Positions 37,170 through 50,000 of a DNA stretch of 64,000 nucleotides are shown here, in pieces. Position numbers and translations under genes: made by a program. Source of the stretch: Cynocephalus volans (taxonomy: Eukaryota > Chordata > Mammalia > Dermoptera > Cynocephalidae); NCBI RefSeq assembly GCF_027409185.1, contig NC_084465.1:34265864-34329863 (forward strand), written 5' to 3'. The notes beneath the pieces were generated by a model. The model was not told the origin of the DNA. It made no database searches and saw only the letters and a program-made list of their open reading frames with translations. How positions within the stretch are numbered: position 1 is the stretch's first letter; each line of letters begins with the position of its first letter.

Positions 37170-37608
37170 TATTAGTCTGGCTTCTCTAGAGAAACAGACA
37201 ATGGAAGATATTTATATATAGTTATATGTATTATATAATATATATTGTGTGTGTGTGTGTGTGTGTGTGTAATTTATTATAAGGAATTGGCCCACTCGGT
37301 TATGGAGGCTAAGTCCAAGATCTGCATTTGGCAAGTTTAAATGTTAAATGTTTAAATTATAAAGTGTTCAAAAAAGTCCAGTATGCCACCCAGGAGAGCC
37401 GATGGTATAGTTCCAGTGTGTCTGAAGGCATTAATTCTAATTCTGCCTTACTCACCCTTTCTTGTTCTATTCAGGTCTCCAATAGATTGGATGATACCCA
37501 CCAAATTGGGGAGGGCAGACTGCTTTACTCAAATGTTTATCTCATCCAGAAACACCCTATGGACATCCTGTGGCCCAGTCAAGTTGACACATAAAAGTAA
37601 CTATTGCA
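37170..37608 (-). mobile_element. ERVL-type solo LTR (MLT-like)
   Basis: Read in antisense: ATTAGTCTGGCTTCTCTAGA, an expanded TATATA/TG microsatellite, TTATTATAAGGAATTGGCCC, GAGAGCCGATGG, CCAATAGATTGGATGATACC, CTGCTTTACTCAAATGTTTA, CAAGTTGACACATAAAAGTA. Short-repeat TG run at 37246-37270. The plus-strand ORFs at 37328-37616 fall in it. Confidence 0.65.
37246..37270 (+). repeat. TG microsatellite
   Basis: (TG)n of about 12 units, following a TATA-rich tract inside the LTR. Confidence 0.85.
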
Positions 37609-40589
37609 GGACCTAAATGTACATCTATCTGTTTGCACTTTGACATTTTTTCTTAGTCCTCTTGAAAAGCCCCAGTTTCCATGAACATTAGAATCATCTG
37701 AACTCACCCAGTTGGTTCAGTTAAAAATGGTCATTTGGCCAGCACTGAATTAAAGTTGGATTAAACCGAGTGATAGTTTTTCTGTATTTGTGGAATATAA
37801 CTTGCAGTATTTTCTTCTAGTTTAATTAATTGATTGTTGTTTGTTAATATTAAATATATCTATTTGTATGCTTCTTTTTCTTGTATCATTTCAGGGGTTC
37901 TAACACATTTTGACCAACTATCAAATCTCTGCAGTGGCTAGTTTGCTGCAGAGATTAGCAATTCCCAGAGCAATGTGCAGAAGCCAAATTGATTGACGTG
38001 GTGGCATTTGGTCAACAAGCCTCTTATCTTAAGAGTATGTCAGGAACAGCTGGGGTGAAAAAAAGTGGATTTGTTTGTAGTGTGAGCTTCTTACTTACCT
38101 TTCATACGACCTGAAACAAATCTCCTTGACCTCATCTGTAATGACATTCTAATATCCTCTGCAACTAGAGGACTGGTGGGAAGATTATATAAAACAAGAA
38201 TGTGTTTGAATTGCTCTGCTAGACATATGCATTATTACCTAGTGTATGTTAGCTGGCAAGATACCCACCTCCTAGTAAGCAGTGGTTTTCATGGCTTATT
38301 TTGTTGATATATAGTATCATTCTTGTAATTCAACCGAATTAAGTCCACTTCTCAAGGAAAGAGTGGAAATATCACTTGACCTGTGTTTTTGTCTCTGTTG
38401 TTTCTGAAGGTAATTGATTCTAGGTCATTGTCTTCTTATTCACATGGTAGACTGACTTCTACTTGAGTAACAAAACTGAGCTGAATTAGACTGAAGTAGA
38501 TAGTTGTGCTAAAGGAAATATTTAAATTATAAAACATTCCAAAATCTGATATGTCAGTCTGAGCTCCCAGGTTAGGCTCTTCTTCAGTCTCCATCACACA
38601 CTTAGTGTTTATCCAGTTTGGTGTTTCATTGCCCAGAGGCACCAGATAATTATGCACCTTACATATTAGCAACCTGAATTGGTTCAGTCATTTATGTATT
38701 TATCTAAGACATTGAAGTTTGTTGTTTTGGCCTGTATTATGCTTTTTGGAACAAATGTATTTCATAAATGTACTGTCTGAATGTTTTGGTTTTTTAATCT
38801 GTCCTAAAACTATCCTCCTACCAGTAATATTCTGGTTTTGGAAAATGACTCTAATTTCTGTATTTCTACCTTTTAATGAATATATAAGAAAAATTATAAA
38901 CCTTTTTACCTGCTGTTTTTAGATTAAAATGTTCCAAATTTCTAGAAAAGACCTTTTTGTCCCTTTATTAGTATGTTCATTTTCTCTGGGCCTGTTCTAA
39001 CACCATGTGATTGTTGGTGGTTCAGCCTGAGGTTTCCATTCAGTTTTTGCTTTCTTCCCCCCCACCCCAGTGTTATTATATGTAAAGATTGTGTTTGTCT
39101 TTAGACGGCCTCCTAAGAAGACAAGTCAGGAATGATTTGGAATTAGCAGATCATAAACAGATGTCTCTTGATTTTCTCTCAAATATATTCAATAGTTCCT
39201 TCTTTGTACTCATTTACACTTTTGCAAGATGTGTTATGGCCAAGATTTAATTTTATGAGATTTTAATTTAGAGATATTACTAAATGTTAATTATCTGAGA
39301 AATTTTAATGGAGAACAATTTTATTCAGTTAGACAATTGTAGTTGCTTATATTCTGGTCTTAGTAGTGATGAGTTTAGAAACAGGCCTGTGGGGAGGTAC
39401 AAACAGGTGGGCAGGTGTATGAGGCAGAGATGTAATTATACAGGTGTGGCCTCAGCAGGTGATAGAATAGCACGTGTCTGGTGCCCAAGTGCATATCACA
39501 CTTTCAAAGACATTTTCCTAGGCCACACTGAGATAAGACTGAAGTTATTTTGAACATTAGCTGGGAGGAAAGGCATGTGTGTGTTGTGAAAGCAGAGCTG
39601 AATTTTGCTGGAAGCCAAAACAGGATTTATAACCAGTTGGGATTTTCATTTGAAAAGCTGAGAATTTTTTTCTGCTTGTTTGTGATGGTTTGTGGATACT
39701 TCAGTGTCTCTTGTTTCCTTTTAGTATTTTCCTAGCCTGTGGCTATGTAGTTAGTTTAAACAGATATATAACATTGACTTTTCCTGTTATATGGAAGGTG
39801 TTCAGATAACTAACAAAGGAAAAGAAATCAATAAGGCACAACTCAGTTTAAGTTATGTGTTGATATTTTCTTCAGGGTAGACTGTGAAGAAGAACGGGAA
39901 ATAGTCTAAGGGCATTGGACCTGTGGGTACTGCTCCACTCCCCCCACCTCCCCAGCCCCTCTGCTTATTCCAGTGGATAAGAAAACTGGATGTCTCACTT
40001 CTTTACTGTGTCCGTCAGGTGTATGCCTTTATTTTTATTTGAAGCATTCTATGAATTCTAGACCAGACATCGTCATTGAAACATAAGTATCAAAATAGAA
40101 TCTAAACTAGAAAAATATGTATTTCTGATTAATGTAATTCGCTAATCAAAATTTTCTTTTGAATTTTGTTCCTTTACAATAGATTGAGTTGACTGTGGAA
40201 GCTATCGAGCAAAGCTTGGGTGTAGCTTTCCTGTGAAATGCATTTATTTTTCATGTTTTTAAAAATTTCCCTTGAGTTATTTCTTAGAAGGAAACACATA
40301 CACATACAGATTTTCCCAGCATCTGTTTCTTGTTGATATTAAAATAATATCAAAGAACAGTTTCTTTATTTGATGTATAACATTGCTCTGTCAATAATGA
40401 TAACTGCTAGAATATTTAAAATTGCAGTTCTATTCTTCTGAATTTACTATTTTACAAACTATAATTGACAAACATGCAGAGGAAGAAGACCCTGGCATAA
40501 AATAAGAAGGCTTTGCTATAAATGCTTATTGTAGTGACACCTGAATTATATCAAAAATGAAGCGACATCATGTTACTGGAATTAGCAAG

Positions 40590-40745
40590 CTGACCTGCAT
40601 TCTAGCCCCGTTTCTACAAATAATTTGTTCCATGACTAGATAAACAGCTTAACCTCTTGGGACCTCATCTGCATACTGAAGGTTTGGAACAAATTATCAA
40701 AAGTTCCTTATAAGTGCATAATCACTGAGAATAATAAGGCATTAT
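40590..40745 (+). repeat. Possible MIR SINE
   Basis: GACCTGCATTCTAGCCCCGT, TAAACAGCTTAACCTCTTGG, GACCTCATCTGCATACTGAA follow MIR order, heavily decayed. Confidence 0.5.
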
Positions 40746-41025
40746 TTACTCTTCACCAGCTTGATGGCAGGTTTTTACTCTCATGTTCATTAGGTTGAGC
40801 TTAGAACACCGCAGCACAGACCTTCCTCTTGAGGTTTTATGGTCCAGTGGAAGGAGACAGGCCCAGTGATAAGAGTTTTTTCATTAAATGTCAATATTGG
40901 TAGAAAACCTAGAAATGTCATGACATTTATTTAATTATTTTAATATATACACTCCAAATCAAACTCAGTCTAAGGTGGAGTTTTCATTCTAGAACTAATG
41001 TTGTTTCCTTTTCTTTTGATTTTAG

Positions 41026-41080
41026 GAGCTCATTTAATGAAAAGTGCTATAGATTGAAGAACCAAACATGAGGGTAGCAG
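41026..41080 (+). CDS. FAM3C: FAM3C exon 2, with start codon
   Basis: 55-nt exon between a TTTTAG acceptor and a GTAAGA donor at 41081. The first 42 nt are 5' UTR; the coding part is 41068-41080 (M-R-V-A-G, the last codon split after one base, so phase 1). The start context has A at -3 and A at +4, an adequate but not ideal Kozak match. A separate upstream ATG at 41037 opens a six-codon ORF closing at 41057, ten bases before the main start. Confidence 0.95.
41037..41057 (+). promoter_or_regulatory. Upstream ORF in the FAM3C leader (six codons)
   Basis: ATG at 41037, then AAA AGT GCT ATA GAT and TGA at 41055-41057. It ends ten bases before the FAM3C start and lies in another frame. An upstream ORF this close usually lowers initiation at the main start and can make it depend on reinitiation or leaky scanning. 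The context at this ATG (T at -3, A at +4) is weak, so many ribosomes should pass it. The ORF is seen directly; the regulatory role is inferred. Confidence 0.6.
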
Positions 41081-44000
41081 GTAAGATATTTCATTCAGTA
41101 GAAATAATTTGCTTTTGTGTAACCTGTTTAGTAATAACTAAAGGTGAGGGCAAATAATCTCTCTGTACTTAGTGCAAAGCTGAACTATAACAAACTAAAT
41201 CATTATTTAGCCTTTTAATTTTTTAAGTAGTTGGCAAATCACAAATTGGACATTTAGTCAGTATTACATAAGTTTTTTGGGGACAAATGTTTTGTTGAAA
41301 TTATTTATACTAAACATTTTAAGTTATGGTTTTAATGTTTATGTTCTTATGCCTAATAATATATATTAAAGTATCCATATAAAGAATGATTTTGAAAACT
41401 TAAGGGTGGCTGATGTTTGGTTTTGCTAACTTCTAGCTTATTGAGACAAATGAGTTGTAATGTTTGAAAGTTCAAATCTCTACTGTGTATGTACTTAAAT
41501 TAAAACTAGTGTATGTGGAGTAAATATAATACATGTTTTGCTCAGTATTTGTTCAAGTTCAGTCTGTGTAAGCACCATATTGAGGAAATTGAAGAACACC
41601 ACTGGATGTTCATAGTATTAAGGTAGTTATCTTTAAACATTATAAAAAGACAGATCCATACATAGCTGGGGGGTGGTGAGGTGATGACCTCTTCCTACCT
41701 GTACAGTGAAATGAGTATGTTTCCTCCTCCCTCCTCCACTCGAAGTTCTAGAGGAAATGCACACTTTACATAGAAATTTCTATTAAAGTGTGTGCCCAAC
41801 ATAGGAGATAACTTGTAATTTCTCAAAATCAAGATAATTAGCCTTTCTCTTAATTATTATCTTCTCACCAGCAAACCAGATATTTTCCTATGGAAGCATC
41901 TCTTAGAAATGCCTAAAGTCAAGGCACATAAATAAGTCTTTGTATTTTTGGTCATAATTATATACAATCAGATGCAGTTGATTAAACGTGATTATTAAAC
42001 AAAGATAACTGAGGGCTGTCACAAATGCCTTTGCAGAAATTTGAAAAACTGGATCTCTTTGTTGTGTAATTACAAAGCATCTTTTTTTCAGTAGCTGTAC
42101 AATTGTTGAAGAAAAATATTTCCAGAAACCAAGAGCTTGTTTGTGGTTTTAAAAAACATGTTGAAACACGTTGTGATGTTTTTTTTTTTTCCTTTATTGA
42201 TCTTTGAGTACAGAAGGACTATTTATGATTACATGTCTCCAGATGATTTTAAAAGCACATTATTAAGCATGGTGATTTGAAATACAGCATTTTTTTTTCT
42301 CACATAAATCTAAATTCATTCTAGTTGAAATTAACTTTGTCATCTAGTCCATTTCTCTGATTCTGACAATGCCCAGGTTAATTGATAAGTAATTATTCAT
42401 TGAGTGCTTATTTTATGTTTGGCACTATTCCTAATATAGGTCTTGAGGGAACTCCTTTAATGAATGAATAAGGAAGATTAGCTATTAGCTTATTGCTTTT
42501 AACTAATCTTTTCTAATTTTAAAAAATACCTGGTTTTGAAATATTCTTAACAGCCATTATTCTCACAGTGAGGCCTCAGCATCTGAAGTTTATGTTTTTG
42601 GTTTGTGAAAAATGTGTACATACTCAGATTGGTGCAGTTCATAGCTCAGAGGAAGAGGGAATCTTATGGAAAGTTAGGAATGGGATTTTTGGTGTGGTAT
42701 GGTTAATTAGGCTCCTTCGTGTTCAGAATTGGATGCTTGTTCTGCACGCAGGCCAGCTCTGCAGGAGACCGTCTGTAATAGAAGTTCCAGAACTCTGCCA
42801 TTATGTAGGCTCTGCTAGTTTCTTTACCTTTAACTTTTCTCTCTCTTAGAACTTCTGTTTCCTTCTAGTTCCTCTGATGGTCTGGTATAAGTGAGTAGGT
42901 CTTGGTTTAAGATTCGATGCTGCCACTGACTAGTTATGTGACCTTAGGCAAGTGATCTAAAATTTTAGCCTCGTTTTTCTTATTTGTAAAATGAAAATAA
43001 TATCTTTAAAAGCTGTGCAAATAATATTATGCTTATAAAGAAAGCATTTAGATCTATAGTAGCACTCAGTAAATGGTATATGTGTATTATATATGTAAAA
43101 TGTATATGTGTATGTATAGAGTTTTTTTTAGAATAGGCTCAGGTTTAGCTTGGTTTAGAATTTAGTCTAGAATGTTTATTTTGTAAATTTGATATTTTAA
43201 TCATTTTAATATTTTAATTTAAACAATGAAGATTTCATCGTATCTCCTTTATGGGACAAGAAAAAAAGTTATTTACAGTTGCATGTGCCCACGATTGTTA
43301 GAAAATAAGATTGTAGACTTCCATGTGATATGTAACCTTCAGGTCCTTGGTCTTAGTCTTAAATGATCAAGAAGGAATATGCTACCTGTTCCCATTCGTC
43401 TATTTAGCAAACAGTCGGGAATATAACTGTACATGGGTACTCTGCTAGATTCTGGGGGAAGAGTTTAAGCCCTGATGAAATTTTGCTGTCTTATGCAATA
43501 AAAATGTAGGCAACCCATAGTTGCTCTTGAAAACAGGGAGCAGTTTTTGGAGGGAAGAGGGTGGGAAATAGAGGAGTTGAGTAGTTAGACAGCCTCATTG
43601 CCTATAGTAATAGAGTGTTTCTTTTTAAGACTTTATTTTTTCAGACCAGTTCTAGGTTTATGGCAAAATTGAGAGGGAAGGTGCAGGGATTTTCCATTAC
43701 CTCCTCCCCGCCGCCTGCTCTGCATAGCCATGAATAGAGTGTTTCTAAGTAGAAGTAAGTAGGCTCTGAGAAGATGCTGCTTCTCAGCTTCCTTAGTTCA
43801 TTCCCTTCACTCCCCTCTAAGGATGCAGTCTAATCACCTTAGGTTTATGAAATTAGCATGAATGTGTTTGCTTTTACTTTTCTTTACCCAGTAAGTTGAG
43901 CTTTAGAAGACTGTGGTGATTTGGTTTTAGAAAGCAGCACTGTACAAACCTCTAGGCTTTGTTAGGATTACTGGATTTTGGTCCTAGAGTTGCCACTGAT

Positions 44001-47000
44001 TTATCTGTAATCTTGGGCAGTTACCTCAGCCCTGGGCCTTTTTTTCCCTAAGGATAATGAGATGACTGCTGATCCTGTCTACCTCTTTTATTTCACTACA
44101 AATTAAACCATTGGTAAAAGAGGGGAATGGAGATTGTACAGACAAATATTAATATTGTTCCCAAATAAGCTAATGAGATCTCTGAAATCCTAAGGTAAGA
44201 GAAAGATATTTTTTTTCCCATCATTTTCTATTTCCTTTCCTATCTTGCACTTTCCTTTTGCTTTCTTAGATTTGTTTAGCTGTGGAGACAAAGGACAAGA
44301 GGTGATGCACATTAAGCAGTAATGTCAGTGGTAACTATTTGTAAGGCATTCAGACATGTTTAAAGATATAAAGGTATAAAAGATGAAGAGTCTGCCCTCA
44401 TGGAGCTTACCATATAACTGTGTTATGAAGCATCTGTGATAGATGCCAAATTATGTCCTCCAGGAGTGGAGAAGTCCTGTTGTACACTAGGTATTAAGTA
44501 GGAGGAGGAAGACTGACATATGTAGCTCCACAAGGTGTGTTGGTTGGTTGTAGGTCAGTAAACCTGTTACGTTTCATTTGAGAACTCCTTGCTTAGTGGA
44601 CATCCTGGCCTTCGTCTCTCTAAAAGGACCACTGTTTTTTTAACATCTCTGTATAGTATTGTCCTTTATGTTTGAAAAAGATTAGGAATGCGTCATCCAA
44701 CAATTTGGTGGTAGTGTTCCATTAACCATGACACTTTTGTGTAGTCTGCCAGCAGATGATGGCAGGGAATTTTTTTGCACGTAAAACTAGGAATATGGCT
44801 CAAGTAGTCCTGTGTCTAGATCGCTAGCCAATCTGAGAATTTTTTGATAAGAGAAATTCCTTATCTTAACGGATCATTGGTAAGTAGTTGTTGTAACTCA
44901 AGTAAAATTAAGGTTTAATAGATAAAAAGTAGAAATTTATTAGTCTTAATTTTTTTATAGACTTACATTCTTCATAGAAGTGTATAACACATTCTTATAA
45001 ACTCATGCTGAATTATTTCTGCCTTTTGTCTAGGTGCTGCAAAGTTGGTGGTAGCTGTGGCAGTATTTTTACTGACATTTTATGTTATTTCTCAAGTATT
45101 TGAAATAAAAATGGATACAAGTTTAGGAAATCTATTTGGTAAGTTTTTTTTTTCCCCCATAAACTTTATTTTTGATGTGGTTGTCTAAATTTTTATCAGT
45201 TCTCAACATTGAGTCACTCTACTGTTTAGTCTATCCAGAAAATGATACATAGTTATATCAGTAATTGTGATTCATTAGAATATTCTAAAATATTAATTAA
45301 TATTAATTATAATTAATAAAATTAAATTAAAATTAATTCAGTATAAAGCATGAATCCTGTATTCAACATTTTGAACATATTTAATGAGTCTATTTTATCC
45401 ATACTTAGGGGCATTAATCACGGCATTTTAGTGCACATTCTAGAAGATATAAACCCCCTAACTTAAATTGTTTCTCTATTTGAGTTGGCTTCTGGAAAAC
45501 TTGGAGCCAGATCTAGCCCTCAGTTACCAAGTGATTATGGAATGATGATAATGAATTTTAGACACCGGCTATACAAATGCGTCTTGCTCTCCTATCCTTA
45601 TTTTCCGTCTGTGGCATTTTTTTTTAACATTGCTATATTGTAAATGTATTATTATAAGCTGCTTTAACTCAGTTTTTAACAAAATCTTTCAGTTAATAAA
45701 ATAAGTTAACATTTGAAATGTTTTCATAGGAACCAATTATATATAATGCTATTTTAGATAATTATATATTAACATCTTATTGAATCCCAAATAATTAAGT
45801 GCCAAGTGTGCATTTCTCATATATATGTAATGTATCTCACTATAAGAGCAAAGAATAGAATTTAATGATTACCTATTAAAGTGGGAAAGAATTATTTGTA
45901 TTTAACTAAGGCTCTTTATAAAATTCTGAATCTCTTCTGGAGACCATTTTATAGGTCTTAATTTTTTGAAGTTAGAGAAGCTATTGATGTTCTTCGTAGG
46001 TCCTTGTACTTAAATTGAGTAAGCTTTGGCTGAAGTGTTGTATAAAACATTAAAAAACTTAAGCATGAAAAGTGAGACTATGAAACATGGAAACAGTATT
46101 TTGTCCTAGTAGGCAGAAGTCAAATGAATGAATGAACTTTGAGACCTCTGGAATAGTGAGTTTTTCTTTCTATAAGTGTTTGGAGGGGATCTCCAAGACC
46201 TCATTTACTCCCTCTCACATCTAATAGCAAGACTCCTTTTTACCAATGCTTATCAAACTTTAATGTCAAAAAAATCTTTAGAGAATGTTGGTGAATGCAG
46301 ATTCTGACTCATTGTGTGGGATGAGACCTGAGATTCTGCATTTCTAACAAGTTCCCAGGTGATGCTGAGATTCCTATCTGTGGACCACATACTGAGTATC
46401 AAAGCTTTAAACAATTCTGATGTGTAGTTCTCAATTTTTGTATAAACATTTTCAGGTGATTCTTCTTGCAGTGACTACTTAAAAGTACTTCATTATATTG
46501 TACTGAATTCTGCCTTTTGTACAGTCAGTACTTCTTATCTTCATGTTCTGCATCCACAGAAAATGTTTGGAAAAAATACAACAATAAAAATTACTACAAC
46601 AATGAAAAATAGTACAATTAAAAAATTACAGTATAACAACCATTGACAGTATTTACAAGCATTAGGTATTATATGTAATTGAGAGATGATTTAAAGTATA
46701 CGGGAGGATGTATGTAGATTATCTGCAAACACGAGGGGTCTTCAAGAAGTTCATGGAAGGATTTGTATTATCTTTTAATTCCATTTTTCCTCAAACTTTT
46801 TGAAGTACCCTCCTACTACACCATTTTATATAAAGGACTTGAGAATCTGCAGATTTTGGTATCCACAGGTGTCCTGGAGCCAATCCCTTGAGAGACTATA
46901 CTTCCAAGTAATTTCAATCCATTGATCTTCCTGCCTGTTGGAGTTCTCTTCTGCATCAATGATCTCTCAGATGGTTAAACTGTAGTCCTAGTCCTTCATC

Positions 47001-50000
47001 CCTTCTTTTTATAAATGTTCATCTTTTCAGGTAATGAAAGCCTCCTTTTCAGACATTTCTCTTGACACGCAGGTTATTTCTCTCCTGAACTTGACTGTTT
47101 TCCAGCATCCATCTTAAAATGAAGTAGCCAGGATCCAGCATAAAGTGGTTATTGCAAATTGTAGTGAGACTTCACTTGTTCTGGTTTGTGTGCTTTGATC
47201 TACCTAATGGCCAGCCTCATGGCCTTTGAGAGCACAGATGGTTTCAATTGAATGATGGAGCAGAAACACATTAAAGACACTGAGGATTTGTTCAGTGTCG
47301 CTCTGGACTAATTCTTCTAAGAAAGGTTTGATAGAAAGGAAGCAGGTTATGGAATGGTAGCTCGATGCAGAAGTTAAGTTGCACTTTTTTTTTTTAAAGT
47401 AATGGAGAGACTTTCACTTGTCTGTAGGCCTTCGGTGAAAATTTGGTGAATGTCAAATCAATGAGAAGACATTGAACACACAAGAAAAGGAGGGTCCTTG
47501 AGAGATGGGAGGCAATGAGACCATTGGTACAAATAGAAGAGTTTCTCTGGGGAAAGGCCCACTGTTTTTAGAGGAGAGTGAAGAGGAGGCTGGATGTAGC
47601 CACACATGGCACAGTCATTACACACATGAGCTGATGATTCCCCCAGTGGCACTGCTTGTGTCTGTCCCCATCCTTTGTCCCTCATCTTTGCCCTAGTTTG
47701 GGTCTTCATCTGTAGTTTGGACTGTTTTCATAAATGCCTACATCTCTTTCCCTTCTTTGCTATCTGCCTTGTCTCACTACTGCCAGAGTGATTCTCTTAA
47801 AACTCATGAACCTTTAGCACTTCTTATTACTGGAGGGTAAAATCCAAACTCCCTACTTAGGATAGCACCAAAAGTCCCTAGACCACCTCTCAGATGACCT
47901 GCAGCCCTCCCCACCCTGCAGGTCAGACTGGCCGTGCTGTTCTGCACACAGTCTGCGGACACAAACCCTGTCATGTACTCCCTCGGCCTTTGCTCCTGCT
48001 GCTTCCTCACCTTGAATGTCTTTCTTATCTCCCAGTCACCTGCTAATCCTTATTTTTCAAAACTCTGCATAAATTCCCTTTTCTGGAGAAAGAGAAAGAA
48101 CCTTTCTCTTTCCCTACTAGAATGTGTTGCTCCTTCTTCTGAACTGTTTGTTCTAATTGCATAGTACTTATATTTCATTTTGGCACTGATTTTATTCTGC
48201 CTTACATTATAGAATTCTTCTTTCTTTTTAATTTTTCGTGTGTCTGTGTCTCCCTCCCCCTTTCTGCACTCCCCAACAGAATTAATCTTGAGGGCAATAA
48301 TATCTTGGTGCTTCATCCAGCATTTACTGTCTGTTGGGCCCTGCAGATGGTAAATGCTGACTGAATAAAAATAAATGTACGTAATTGAGGATTAGGATTT
48401 TTACATGGGAAGGAAGACTATTTCTAAAGTGGATTTACTTAAAGCCGTGTTAGTTGGAAAATCACTGGTAGTCAGCTATGAACAAATGCTGAGCTACTTG
48501 AACTAGGATCATTGTCTCCCTAATATTTTTATTTTGATTTTTCCTAATGTTAAGAACCTGCCAGATTTTATTGTGTGTATTTCAGCTGTTTGATTTAGGC
48601 GTTTGTAGGGTAGATGGTTTATTTTGATGTCATAACTGAAATAGTATATTGTATCTATAAAACCTTATTGAATTCCAATCTGTTGAATTGGTAAACATTT
48701 AATTTGTGGGGTTTTATTTTAATTCTCATTTCAGACTGTTTTAGCAAGTTGGATATATGGTTGTCTTTGCCATGTGCTTAGCGTCTAACTGAATGCACCA
48801 AAGAGTAGCAAGTTTAACTCAGCATTAGGATGTTTTCTATGTCAGTATTTTAGGCACCTGTAAGATTAACTGCAGTTCTTTTGGTGGTGAATATTCCATT
48901 TTTTTCAACTTGTTGGTATAATAATTTGATATTTTCTATAAATCAGGTTTATTATATAGTATTGTTTTAGAAAAATAAAACAAACGTTTCTTGAAAGGAA
49001 GAATGCAAATTTTGCCCACAATTGGCAGTTGAAATTGCCAAAGTTGATTATGATTTCTTAAAACAATTTTTAATAAAAGTTTTTATTTTGAGATGATTGT
49101 AGATTCGCATGCATTTGTAAGAAGTAATACAGAGAGATCCTGCATACTCTTTACTCAGTTTTTCCCACTGGTAACATCTTATGAAACTATAGTACAGTGT
49201 CACGACCAGGTTATCAACATGGGTGCAATCCACCAATTTTATTCATGATTCACAGATAATGATATTCAACTCTGTACAACCAACTATGTTACAATTAAAA
49301 AAGTAAAATAATTCTATTCATGATCGTCATTTAATTTAGTGTTAGTTTCCAGTGTGGATACCTAACTAGTAAACATTACTGAATACAGTTCAAATTATTT
49401 TTGCATATATTGCTACAGTAAGTACTTCATGTTCTATTGAGTTGATTTATTTTTACCCTTTCAGATTTAAACCATTGGCATATTGCATCTACATAAATTA
49501 CTTGAGACATTATTAAAAACTAAAATACAAAACAGTTCTGATTCTTTAGCCTGACTTATTCAAAGACATTCATTGATTAATCCAAATCAGAAATGTTTAT
49601 TATTATTCCTTGAAGTAAAACATATATGTTGAAAGAAATTAGGGATTAAAGCTAGCAGGGTAGTTTGAGGAATAAAAATTGCAGAAGAGGAGGGATTTTT
49701 GTTTTTGTGAGTTGTGCCTATACTCTGTACTTGGACAACACCCTATTTTATTTATGAAAATTAATTTACCTGGCCTGTAGGTGCTCACACTCTCAAAATT
49801 GCAGGCTTAGCAGAGGGCTTTTGGTTTTGATAATACTGGATAAAAATGAACTTTCATCTGGGAAGAAAATTCTTTCAGAAGAGTTTCTTTACCTTCAAGC
49901 ATCTTTTCTCTTTACTCTTACTCAAATTAAATGGAGGTGATATTATTTACCCAAAAGCCTGATGATTAAGAAACTGGTTTTTCCAAAATTGTATCATAGT

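Larger units (their letters stand above)
29073..41025 (+). other. FAM3C: FAM3C intron 1 (11.95 kb)
   Basis: Spans from the CpG-island donor to exon 2. It contains a MIR (29761), MER5-like pieces (30330, 33405), a TATC/TTTA microsatellite (30924), an antisense L1 3' UTR relic (31140), a solo LTR (31976), a hAT-type relic (36661), an ERVL-type LTR (37170) and a possible MIR (40590). I recognise nothing in 29480-29760, 30480-30920, 32420-33400, 33550-36660 and 37610-40590 beyond T-rich or simple-sequence tracts (for example 32250-32272 poly-T and 32858-32900 CT-rich). Confidence 0.85.
41081..45033 (+). other. FAM3C: FAM3C intron 2 (3.95 kb)
   Basis: Holds MIR pieces (42895, 43965), a short antisense L1 3' end (43622) and a short antisense L2 piece (about 44335-44425). 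The remainder (41081-42890, 44430-45033) shows no repeat or gene that I can identify. The short ORF at 42568-42849 has no family signature and no splice context. Confidence 0.85.
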
